Positions 46,772 to 55,593 of a DNA stretch of 64,000 nucleotides are shown piece after piece (the first letter of the stretch is position 1; each line of letters opens with the position of its first letter). The DNA comes from an uncultured Bacteroidales bacterium. GTDB taxonomy: Bacteria > Bacteroidota > Bacteroidia > Bacteroidales > UBA932. The notes under the pieces are model-generated. The model was not told the DNA's origin, did not search any database, and worked only from the letters and a program-made list of their open reading frames with translations. Both the position numbers and the translations under genes were made by a program. Location of the stretch: NCBI GenBank assembly GCA_944323825.1, contig CALUTY010000001.1:1-64000 (forward strand). Direction: 5' to 3'.

Positions 46772-47995
46772 ATGAAACCTTCAGAAACAACAAACTTCCG
46801 GCTCTTGCCGGCCCTGGCAATCGCCGCTGCGGCACTTTTCTCCTGCAAGGCAGGCCCCGACATCATACGGGACAATGTTGAAAATGCAGAAATCCAGATC
46901 GGCGCCCTCATGAACGCATCAGAGGAAGGCGACACCATCCGCATCCCTTCATCATTCCAGGACGGAAAAATCGTCTATGTCCCGACCGACGACTGGGTAA
47001 GCGGCTTCTTTGCCGGAACCCTCTGGTACATGTATGAGCTCACGGGAGACGAAAACTGGGCGGACCATGCAAGGAAGCATACGGAAGTGCTCGACACGAT
47101 CCAGTACCTGACATGGCATCACGATGTCGGGTTCATGATATACGACAGCTACGGCAACGGACTGAGGCTTAAGAATATCGAAGGATACAAAGATGTCTGC
47201 GTAAACACGGCCAAGTCCCTCTCGACAAGGTTCAGGCCCAAAGCGGGCGTACTCCAGTCATGGAATACGGACAGGGGCTGGCAGGCAGAAAGGGGCTGGG
47301 AATGCCCGGTCATCATCGACAACATGATGAATCTGGAGCTGCTGTTCAAGGCCACGGAATTCAGCGGAGATTCCACTTATGCGAAGATTGCAATAAGCCA
47401 TGCCGACAAGACTCTCGAAAATCATTTCAGGCCTGACTGGAGCTGCTACCATGTGGTTGACTACGACCTCAATACAGGGGAAGTGCGAAGGAAATGCACT
47501 GCGCAGGGATATGCCGACGAATCCGCATGGGCAAGAGGCCAGGCATGGGCACTGTACGGATATGCAGTGGCCTACCGCTTCACTCATGACAAGAAATATC
47601 TCGACCTCTCCGAACATGTTGCGGATTTTCTCTTCAACAGCCCGACCATGCCCGAGGACCTCGTGCCATACTGGGACTTCAACGCCCCCGGAATACCTGA
47701 CGAGCCGAGGGACGCATCTTCAGCCGCTGTCATAGCTTCCGGACTCTACGAGATGTCATACCACACCGGCAACAATGAATACAAGGAAAAGGCGGACAAA
47801 ATAATAGAATCTCTCTCCACCCCTGCATACAGGGCGGCACAGGGAACCAACGGCGGCTTCATCCTCATGCACTCCGTGGGAAGCATACCTCACGGCAGCA
47901 GCATAGACGTGCCTCTCAACTATGCGGACTACTATTTCCTTGAGGCCCTCATACGCAAGCAGAACATTGAAAAGGGGCTTCCCCCTGTAAAATAA
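46772..47995 (+). CDS. Unsaturated glucuronyl hydrolase, GH88, 407 aa
   Basis: Hydrates and splits the unsaturated uronic acid from lyase-generated disaccharides, releasing an unstable keto-uronate and N-acetylgalactosamine (or its sulfate). A lipoprotein-type signal ends A-L-F-S-C (Cys25). The alpha/alpha barrel has the two Asp residues known to be essential in family GH88: Asp118 in W-H-H-D-V-G-F and Asp183 in V-I-I-D-N-M-M-N. Length is typical. It opens the plus arm of the locus, divergent from the PL8-susC-susD arm, and is followed after 39 bases by the second PL8 gene. Its product feeds the 2-keto-3-deoxygluconate pathway, whose genes are not in this window. Confidence 0.92.
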   Translation: MKPSETTNFRLLPALAIAAAALFSCKAGPDIIRDNVENAEIQIGALMNASEEGDTIRIPSSFQDGKIVYVPTDDWVSGFFAGTLWYMYELTGDENWADHARKHTEVLDTIQYLTWHHDVGFMIYDSYGNGLRLKNIEGYKDVCVNTAKSLSTRFRPKAGVLQSWNTDRGWQAERGWECPVIIDNMMNLELLFKATEFSGDSTYAKIAISHADKTLENHFRPDWSCYHVVDYDLNTGEVRRKCTAQGYADESAWARGQAWALYGYAVAYRFTHDKKYLDLSEHVADFLFNSPTMPEDLVPYWDFNAPGIPDEPRDASSAAVIASGLYEMSYHTGNNEYKEKADKIIESLSTPAYRAAQGTNGGFILMHSVGSIPHGSSIDVPLNYADYYFLEALIRKQNIEKGLPPVK

Positions 47996-48034
47996 TCCGC
48001 CGGGACATCCTGACAGAAGAACCCTGACACTCTG

Positions 48035-51000
48035 ATGATGCTGAAGAAAAAGATAATCGCCCTGCTCCCTGTGCTGCTTATTTCCACATATGCGGCACAG
48101 GCTTCAGGCCGTGCAGACTCCCGTGCAGAGGAAAAGGAAATACTGGAATATGTTGATTTCAGGGACACCCCTGAAATACTCTCCTTTGAAGACGGGACGG
48201 CCCCGGCCAGGGCCCTGAAAAAGTCTTCACTGAAAATTTCAGGACTTCATTCAAAGCTCGGAGAAAATTCCCTCCTCTGGAAATGGAGCAGGGCCGGAGC
48301 CTCCATCGAGATTCCGGTACCGGTACCGTATCTCCATGAAAATCCCAACCCGAAGGAAACCTCCGTGTCCACCTTCGTCTTCTGGGTGTATTCCGCAGTG
48401 CCGCTGTCCGGCAGCCTCAGATTCTCCTTCATGAAAGGTGACAGGGAATGCTGCGGTTTCGACTACAAGCTCGGCTTCACAGGATGGAGAGGGGCATGGG
48501 TGGCCTTTGACCGGGACATGGAAGGAAAGCCTGAGGAAGGCATGGACAGGATCGTGATCACCGCCCCGCAGGACATGAAGAAGGGAGAACTTTTCTTCGA
48601 CGGCATCATAGCCTCCGCATTCGAGGATGTGCGGCACCACACCGCCGACTGGCAGGCTCCGTTCATCAACAGCGAAACCACATCCCACTGGCTCGTGCTC
48701 AACAGAAGCTGGAACCTGTCGCTCGACATCCCGGTCGGGAAAAGCATCTCTGACAAGGAACTGGCCGACATGAAGACCGTCCGTGACCGCTTCATTGCCC
48801 TCGTAAGCGAAGGAAAGAAGGCCAAGAGTCCAGAAGCCCTGCGCAGGTCATTCAATTCATACGGCATCCGCACGAATGACGACGGGACGGTCACCGGAAA
48901 GCCGGTATTCTTCACAAGATACGGCGAGACCTACATCAATCTCGGCATCAAGGACGCATCAGCTCAATTCTCGGACAACGGCCAGCTGCTCAGGCCGGCA
49001 AATGACTTTCTCCTGGACCTTGCCATAGCATACATGAACGCAGAAGACCCAGGATGGAAAAACGAGGTCGCAGAAATGTATGTGGAAATGACCAGGCATC
49101 TTCTCGACCAGGGGTTTGCAGCCGGAAGCGCCCTCGGCACCCTGCATCATCTCGGCTACAGCATGAGGAACTTCTACACCGCACCGGTCATAATGAAGGA
49201 AGTCCTTGAAGAGGCAGGGCTTGCAAGGAGGGTACAGCAGGCCATGGAATGGTTTTCCGGAGTGGGAGAAGTGAAAAAGGCTCCTGAGGCCCCGGGAATG
49301 GACATAGACGCATTCAACACCTCCCTCATGGGCCGTGCCGCCTCCATCATCATGCTGGAGGACGGGCCTTACAAGGAGGCATATTTCAAGGCATTTTCAA
49401 GATGGATTGACAACGGGTTCCGGTACACCGACGGGCTGCAGCCATGCTTCAAGCGCGACGGAAGCGTCCAGCACCACAGGAAGGCCTATCCGGCATATGC
49501 CACAGGAGGATTCGACGGTGCGGTAAACGCAGTCTGGATGCTTCACGGAACAGGATTCGCCATCTCTGAAGAAAGCCACTCCATCCTCAAACGGGCATTG
49601 CTGGAAATGCGTTTCTACTGCAATCTCAAGTCATTCCCGCTCGCCATGTCGGGAAGGCATCCGGACGGGAAAGGGGCACTGATACCTTCACAATATGCCC
49701 TGCTTGCCGATGCAGGCACCCCGGACGGACTGGAAGAGATTGACAGGGACCTCGCTTCCGCCTATCTCAGGCTGAACGGTTCATCCGGAAAATGGGGAGA
49801 GAAATTCACATCGGCGGGCATCAGTCCGGAAACATCACCGGTGGGCTGCCATGTCTATCCGTTCAACTGCTCCCTCTCTTACAGGCAGGACGACTGGCTC
49901 GTGACCATAGCCGGACACAGCAGATATCTCTGGTCTTCGGAAATATACAACGGGGCCAACCATTACGGACGCTATCTCACCCACGGCAGCATGGAGATCA
50001 TAGCCGACGGGGACCCGGTCAGCAGCATCGGCAGCGGATATCAGGTGAACGGCTACGACTGGTGTCACATTCCGGGGACGACGGCGGCTGCCATCCCTCT
50101 GGAAGCCACGAAAGCCGATGTACGGAATGTCGACGAATTTTCAGGCTACGAGGAAATGCTTCTTTCAGACGAGTGGTTTGCCGGAGGGGTTTCCCACAAG
50201 GGCACGACAGGGGCATATGCCATGATTCTGCACGAGCATGACAAATACAACGGCTCCCTCAGGGCGCACAAGTCATTCTTCGCCTTCGGCAACAGGATAG
50301 TGGCGCTCGGCTCGGACCTGCAGAACATGCTGCCGGGCTCGGACCTGCACACCACTCTGTTCCAGAATTCCCTTCCAGCCCCGGACCCTTCAGCCTCGGT
50401 CGCAATTGAAGACATCCTGTCAGCAACTACCACAGTCAACGGAGGAAAGATTTCAGTGACCAACTTCGATGAGACCTATGACGGGGAGATGACAGTGCTG
50501 CAGGACCGCTTCGGCAATGCCTGGTTCGTCAAGGATGCCAGGGTGGAAGTCTCACGCGGGCTCCAGCACTCCTTCCACGAAGAGACCGACGCACCCACCG
50601 AAGGATATTTTGAAAAGGCCTGGATCTGCCATGGGGATATTGTCGGCAAAGGCGTCATTGCCGGAGACAAATACATGAAGGACAGCTATGAATACATGAC
50701 TGTAATCCATGCCTCCGACGAAGAAATCGGGAAATATTCCAGCGAATTGCCATACACTGTGTTACGGTGCGACAGCAAGGCACATATAATACATGACAAT
50801 GAAACAGGTATCACCGCCTGCGCCGTATTCGAGGAACTGAAGAGACAGGACACGGCAGAAGACAGCAGAAACGGACAGGCTTCCGGCCTTATAGAGGCAT
50901 CGCCATGCATGCTCATGTACAGCTTTTCGGGAGGCATCCTGACTCTGAGCGCGAGCAATCCTGACCTGGGCCTGTACAAGGGAGAGTCCGACGAAGTGTT

Positions 51001-51232
51001 TGACGAAAACGGCAAGCGGAAAGAAAGAAGCGTCTACGGAAGAAAGTGGATTGACAATCCATGTGCCCCAGTCACCATCAGGGTGGTGATAGCGGGCCTG
51101 TGGACCCTCTCCGGAAGCGCACCAGGCAATGTCACCGTTTCGCATGAAGGCGGCAACACCGTACTCACTTTCAAGACGGCGGAAGCCCGTACCGAAGAAA
51201 TCACCCTTAAAGGAAACGGCATGAAAGGGTGA
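48035..51232 (+). CDS. Polysaccharide lyase family 8, second chondroitin lyase-like enzyme, 1065 aa
   Basis: A diverged paralogue of the PL8 protein at 43582, with signal peptide (residues 1-~24), jelly-roll, toroid and beta domains in the same order. Catalytic residues are kept: His481 and Tyr488 in Q-H-H-R-K-A-Y-P-A-Y, Arg541 in S-G-R-H-P, and Glu636 in L-W-S-S-E-I-Y. N-H-Y-G-R-Y-L-T-H-G-S follows. Two PL8 lyases in one locus are known from Bacteroides thetaiotaomicron, where they differ in cleavage mode. It lies between GH88 and the sulfatase in the plus arm, matching the grouping of these three activities in known chondroitin loci. Confidence 0.9.
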   Translation: MMLKKKIIALLPVLLISTYAAQASGRADSRAEEKEILEYVDFRDTPEILSFEDGTAPARALKKSSLKISGLHSKLGENSLLWKWSRAGASIEIPVPVPYLHENPNPKETSVSTFVFWVYSAVPLSGSLRFSFMKGDRECCGFDYKLGFTGWRGAWVAFDRDMEGKPEEGMDRIVITAPQDMKKGELFFDGIIASAFEDVRHHTADWQAPFINSETTSHWLVLNRSWNLSLDIPVGKSISDKELADMKTVRDRFIALVSEGKKAKSPEALRRSFNSYGIRTNDDGTVTGKPVFFTRYGETYINLGIKDASAQFSDNGQLLRPANDFLLDLAIAYMNAEDPGWKNEVAEMYVEMTRHLLDQGFAAGSALGTLHHLGYSMRNFYTAPVIMKEVLEEAGLARRVQQAMEWFSGVGEVKKAPEAPGMDIDAFNTSLMGRAASIIMLEDGPYKEAYFKAFSRWIDNGFRYTDGLQPCFKRDGSVQHHRKAYPAYATGGFDGAVNAVWMLHGTGFAISEESHSILKRALLEMRFYCNLKSFPLAMSGRHPDGKGALIPSQYALLADAGTPDGLEEIDRDLASAYLRLNGSSGKWGEKFTSAGISPETSPVGCHVYPFNCSLSYRQDDWLVTIAGHSRYLWSSEIYNGANHYGRYLTHGSMEIIADGDPVSSIGSGYQVNGYDWCHIPGTTAAAIPLEATKADVRNVDEFSGYEEMLLSDEWFAGGVSHKGTTGAYAMILHEHDKYNGSLRAHKSFFAFGNRIVALGSDLQNMLPGSDLHTTLFQNSLPAPDPSASVAIEDILSATTTVNGGKISVTNFDETYDGEMTVLQDRFGNAWFVKDARVEVSRGLQHSFHEETDAPTEGYFEKAWICHGDIVGKGVIAGDKYMKDSYEYMTVIHASDEEIGKYSSELPYTVLRCDSKAHIIHDNETGITACAVFEELKRQDTAEDSRNGQASGLIEASPCMLMYSFSGGILTLSASNPDLGLYKGESDEVFDENGKRKERSVYGRKWIDNPCAPVTIRVVIAGLWTLSGSAPGNVTVSHEGGNTVLTFKTAEARTEEITLKGNGMKG

Positions 51233-51384
51233 TGCCGCGAATAACCTGACAGGGGGGACAGGATTTGACAGAAAGAAACCGTTTTGTATTTTACGGAATA
51301 AAAACATTTCCGGGCGGTTCATGCCGGGAAGACAGGCAAAAGAATTTTTTGAAAACCGATACAGGATTCAAATACTGCTAATAA

Positions 51385-52917
51385 ATGAAATTGAGAAAAA
51401 TAATACTCCCCGTCAGCGGCTTGGCAGCCGTGGCCTGCAGCACGGCAGAAAATGCCATGCCCAATATCATCTATGTGTTCCCGGACCAGTTCCGGGCCTC
51501 GTCCCTTGCATTCTGGGATGAGCCGGAATATTCCGGGCACGTGGGATGGAAGGCAGACCCGGTCATCACCCCGAATCTGGACAGGTTCGCCGACGAGTCC
51601 ATTGTGCTTTCGGATGCGGTCAGCACATGTCCGCTCAGCAGCCCGTACAGAGGCATATTCCTCACCGGGATGTATCCGGAACGCAGCGGAGTCACCCTCA
51701 ACTGCATGGCACTGCGTCCCGAAAGCACCCTGAGGACTGACGCAGTCTGCATCTCCGATGTGCTGAAAGCCGCCGGGTACAGCTGCGGCTACATCGGCAA
51801 GCTCCATGCGGAGACCCCGATGAAGAACGACCCGGCCAATCCGGGACACTATGTGAGCGACAGGAATCCCGAATGGGATGCCTACACTCCGCCGGAAAGG
51901 CGGCACGGCTTCGACTACTGGTACTCCTACGGCACCTACGATGTTCACAAGGACCCGCATTACTGGGACACTGAAGGCAACCGCCACGACCCGCACGAAT
52001 ATTCCGTAAAACATGAGACAGACAAGGCCATAGAATACCTCCGGAATGAGGACGGGCAGAGGGAGGCCGGAAAGCCGTTCTTCCTCGTCCTTGCCTACAA
52101 TCCTCCGCACAGTCCGTATGAAAGCCTTGACGACTGCATGGAAGAGGACTACAGGCTCTATGAAAAAATGAGCATGGAAGACCTGTATGTCCGGGACAAT
52201 GCCGACACCACCCTCACCAAGGCCCCGGCCGCAAGATATTATTTCGCCAATGTCACCGGTGTGGACCGGGAATTCGGACGCCTGCTCTCCGAACTGAAGA
52301 AGCTCGGTCTCGACAGGAACACCATAGTCGTATTCACCTCGGACCACGGTGAAACGATGTGCAGCCATGGCACATACGACCCGAAAAACTCCATATGGAC
52401 GGAGTCCTACAATGTCCCGTTCATCATACGCTATCCGGGAAAGATAAGGCACAGGGTGGACGGCACCATGCTCAGCACCCCGGACATCATGCCCACCCTT
52501 CTCGGCCTCGCCGGGCTGGAATCGCGCATACCTGACACTGCCGAAGGGCATGACCTCTCTCCGATATTCCTGGAAGACGGAAGGGAATGCACTCCCCCGA
52601 CAGCCACCCTCTACATGAGGAATCTTGACGGAAAGAAAGCCCCGGACGGCACCGTCAGCGGATTCTTCCCCGAAGCCCGAGGCGTCAGGACAGACCGCTA
52701 CACGATGGAAATATCCGTCAACCGCGACATGACCCTGAAGCGCGTGCTCATCTTCGACAACCTGAATGACCCGTACCAGCTGGAAAACATTCCGTACAAA
52801 GACAACCCGGAGCTGTTCCGCAGCCTTTGCGGCGCACTGAGAGAGAAGCTCGCCGAGAGCGACGACATATGGCACAGGGAAAAAGTGATGGAAAGACTTT
52901 TCGAAGACAAGCTTTGA
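51385..52917 (+). CDS. S1-family sulfatase, serine type, 510 aa
   Basis: Removes sulfate esters from the glycan. A short lipoprotein signal ends A-A-V-A-C (Cys18). The formylglycine motif is Ser-type: Ser85 in S-S-P-Y-R-G-I-F-L-T-G, which must be oxidised by a radical-SAM sulfatase-maturing enzyme. Metal ligands include Asp34 (F-P-D-Q) and the T-S-D-H-G-E pair (~317-321). The S-x-P-Y-R form differs from the usual C/S-x-P-S-R. Its place beside GH88 and PL8 resembles the B. thetaiotaomicron chondroitin endo-4-O-sulfatase BT3349, so a chondroitin sulfatase is likely. The 152-base gap upstream shows no clear promoter or terminator. Confidence 0.88.
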   Translation: MKLRKIILPVSGLAAVACSTAENAMPNIIYVFPDQFRASSLAFWDEPEYSGHVGWKADPVITPNLDRFADESIVLSDAVSTCPLSSPYRGIFLTGMYPERSGVTLNCMALRPESTLRTDAVCISDVLKAAGYSCGYIGKLHAETPMKNDPANPGHYVSDRNPEWDAYTPPERRHGFDYWYSYGTYDVHKDPHYWDTEGNRHDPHEYSVKHETDKAIEYLRNEDGQREAGKPFFLVLAYNPPHSPYESLDDCMEEDYRLYEKMSMEDLYVRDNADTTLTKAPAARYYFANVTGVDREFGRLLSELKKLGLDRNTIVVFTSDHGETMCSHGTYDPKNSIWTESYNVPFIIRYPGKIRHRVDGTMLSTPDIMPTLLGLAGLESRIPDTAEGHDLSPIFLEDGRECTPPTATLYMRNLDGKKAPDGTVSGFFPEARGVRTDRYTMEISVNRDMTLKRVLIFDNLNDPYQLENIPYKDNPELFRSLCGALREKLAESDDIWHREKVMERLFEDKL

Positions 52918-52973
52918 CTGCAAGACAGACGGCTGTCCCGCACATGGGAGGCCGGCAATTTAAAGAGAAAGAA

Positions 52974-55532
52974 ATGAAAAGACTCATGAAACTAATGACG
53001 GTGCCGCTTGCGGCGGGAATCCTCGCCGCATCCTGCGACACCTCGAGTCTCGAGTCCGACCTCGCGGCACTTGAAGACAGGACGACAGCGCTCGAAAACG
53101 CGGCAGCTCAGATAAACGGCAATATAATCGCCGCCAGAGCCATTCTCGACGGCGGACTGAGCATTCTCGGATGTACGGAACGGGAAGACGGCACGGGCTA
53201 TGACCTTGAGCTCAGCGACGGCTCCACCGTGAGCATTAATGTGGGCAATGACGGAAACGGCGTAACACCCGTGATAGGGATAGACGAGGAAGGCAACTGG
53301 ACCGTCCGCATCGGAAATGGCGAACCGCAGCCGATTGAAGGTTCGTCAAACGCATTCGGGGAAGACTCCCCCGCCCCAATGGTGCAGGTCAACGCCGACG
53401 GCATCTGGCAGATCAGCACCGACGGCGGACAGAGCTGGAAAGACATAACTGACAGTGAAGGCAATCCTGCGTATGCCTCAGCATCCGAACTGACGGACTC
53501 ATTCTTCACTTCGGTGGAATACGACGCGGCGTCAGGATCGCTTAAAATCACTCTCGCGGACGGAAGGGAACTGGATCTTGCCGTCCTTGACATCCTCACC
53601 ATGACTGCGGAAGGATACGACGAAGGAGAAGAGACGATCCGCCTCAACGAATCACTGCACTACCCGGTGATCTTCTCAGAGGATGTCGCCGAGGCGATAT
53701 GCACTTGCCCTGACGGATGGAGAGTGCAGCTGACAGATACGGATGACGGACAGGAACTGATAGTGACCGGGCCATCCTCGGGAGCTTCCGGAGAATACGT
53801 GGTCAGGATATGGCTGCAGTCGGAAGGCGGAATGCTCAGGGTGCGCACCTTCACCTTCACCCTCATCCCCGTCAGCATAGACGAGTCGGACTCGGAACTC
53901 TATAACAGATTCATCTCAGATGCAGACGACAATCTGCTTCTGGACTATTCCTATGCAGGATATGCGCACGGAGAAGCCGCTCCCCCAGATGTTTCGGCTC
54001 TCGGATACACGGTCTACGATGTGACAGAATACGGAGCCGTTCCGGACGACGGGCAGTCCGACAGAGAGGCATTCCTCAAGGCACTGCGTGACGCAGTCGG
54101 AGAAGTCACTCAGGCTCCCGCAAACAGAAACGTGATCCAGACTCCGGACAGGCCTTCTGCAAATGCGATAATATACTTCCCTGAAGGAGAATTCATACTG
54201 CACACATCCGAAGACGACATTGAAAACGGGACACAGAGCCAGTCGATAGTCATCAGAGCGGGGAACTTCGTGCTCAAGGGGGCAGGGAGAGACCGCACGA
54301 GAATAATCATGGATGACCCGAACAGAGCGACAGACGAGAGCGTTCTCTACTCGTCCCCGGAAATGATACAGCTCAAGCACAACACGGGAGTCCGGTATCC
54401 TTCGGGCTCAGTGAGCGCCCTTGCCAATGTCACAGGGGACTCTGAGAAAGGCTCCTTCTCGGTGACAGTGGATGGGACTTCAAGACTGAAGCCCGGAGAC
54501 TGGGTATGCCTCTACCTCCCGCCGAACAGGGATGTAGTGGCAGATGAGCTGTACCCGCACACGGCAACCGGCTCATGGGTCATCGCCACGGAAGGAGTGA
54601 CAGCAGAGGACCTGCATCAGGTGGCGGAAGTCAGTTCGGGCACGGTGACTTTCCGCGAGCCGCTGATGCACGAGATAAGGGCAGACTGGGGATGGCAGAT
54701 CCTCGAATACAGACATTATGAAAATGTCGGCGTCGAGGACTTGACGTTCGTGGGGCACGCCAAGGAGAATTTCGTTCACCACGGGAGCTGGGAAGACGAC
54801 GGCGCCTACAAACCGATAAGCATGAACAGGCTCGTCAACTCCTGGATCAGAAGAGTTGACTTTGAGAGCGTGAGCGAGGCATGTTCAGTGATATCGAGCG
54901 CTAACGTGTCCGTCTACGACTGTCATGTCGGAGGCAACAGGGGACACGCTTCGATACGCTCGCAAGGCTCGTCGAGAGTATTCATAGGCAAGATTCTCGA
55001 TGACACGGACGGCGATGCCGCAGGCCTCCTCGGACACGGAGGAGGGGCATGGATGGAGAACGCCGGGCAATACCACGCCACAGGTGTGTCGAAGCTGAGC
55101 ATCGGAGCCGTGCTCTGGAGAAACGTCTGGGGAGACGACGCGTGCTTCGAGGCGCACGCATCGCAGCCGAGAGCAACTCTCATTGACGCCTGCAAGGGAG
55201 GATGGATGCAGTACAGACAGGGAGGCGACCCGTCCCAGCTGCCGAATCACCTTGCAGACCTGACGATATGGAACTTCAACGCCACCGTCGTCCAATACCC
55301 GGGAAGCGGATCGGACTGGATATGGTGGGACACCGGATCAATCTACTGGAAATTCCTGCCGCCTGTCATCGTCGGCTTCCACGGGACCTCAGTCACTTTC
55401 GACCAAGACCCGTCACAGATCAAATACATTGAAGGAAACGGCACGGGACCGGTGACGCCGGAATCCCTCTATGAGGCCCAGCTGCGCCACAGGCTCGGAT
55501 ATGTGCCCGCATGGCTCAACGCGCTCAAATGA
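52974..55532 (+). CDS. Beta-helix surface lipoprotein, candidate PL29-like glycosaminoglycan lyase, 852 aa
   Basis: A lipoprotein signal ends L-A-A-S-C (Cys21). The frame is open to 52827, but the signal fixes the start at 52974, preceded by AAAGAGAAAGAA. Residues ~25-60 form a coiled coil, then DUF4988-like beta repeats (N-W-T-V-R-I-G-N-G, W-Q-I-S-T-D-G-G-Q-S-W). From ~345 a pectate-lyase-superfamily beta-helix begins (Y-G-A-V-P-D-D-G-Q-S-D-R-E-A-F), ending in a DUF4955-like tail (L-P-P-V-I-V-G-F-H-G-T). The layout and context recall the surface endo-lyase BT3328 (PL29) of the B. thetaiotaomicron chondroitin locus. That match is from memory and unconfirmed. It is 56 bases after the sulfatase gene. 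Confidence 0.6.
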   Translation: MKRLMKLMTVPLAAGILAASCDTSSLESDLAALEDRTTALENAAAQINGNIIAARAILDGGLSILGCTEREDGTGYDLELSDGSTVSINVGNDGNGVTPVIGIDEEGNWTVRIGNGEPQPIEGSSNAFGEDSPAPMVQVNADGIWQISTDGGQSWKDITDSEGNPAYASASELTDSFFTSVEYDAASGSLKITLADGRELDLAVLDILTMTAEGYDEGEETIRLNESLHYPVIFSEDVAEAICTCPDGWRVQLTDTDDGQELIVTGPSSGASGEYVVRIWLQSEGGMLRVRTFTFTLIPVSIDESDSELYNRFISDADDNLLLDYSYAGYAHGEAAPPDVSALGYTVYDVTEYGAVPDDGQSDREAFLKALRDAVGEVTQAPANRNVIQTPDRPSANAIIYFPEGEFILHTSEDDIENGTQSQSIVIRAGNFVLKGAGRDRTRIIMDDPNRATDESVLYSSPEMIQLKHNTGVRYPSGSVSALANVTGDSEKGSFSVTVDGTSRLKPGDWVCLYLPPNRDVVADELYPHTATGSWVIATEGVTAEDLHQVAEVSSGTVTFREPLMHEIRADWGWQILEYRHYENVGVEDLTFVGHAKENFVHHGSWEDDGAYKPISMNRLVNSWIRRVDFESVSEACSVISSANVSVYDCHVGGNRGHASIRSQGSSRVFIGKILDDTDGDAAGLLGHGGGAWMENAGQYHATGVSKLSIGAVLWRNVWGDDACFEAHASQPRATLIDACKGGWMQYRQGGDPSQLPNHLADLTIWNFNATVVQYPGSGSDWIWWDTGSIYWKFLPPVIVGFHGTSVTFDQDPSQIKYIEGNGTGPVTPESLYEAQLRHRLGYVPAWLNALK

Positions 55533-55593
55533 CAGACCAGCTTGAATGACAGCAATATTTTAACATCGTAAACAATACTTTAAATATCGTGAT

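Noticed and set aside
51319..52923. A 534-codon minus-strand frame opposite the sulfatase
   Set aside because: It mirrors the sulfatase gene, has no recognisable domain, and is a codon-bias shadow; the plus-strand protein has a signal peptide and family motifs.
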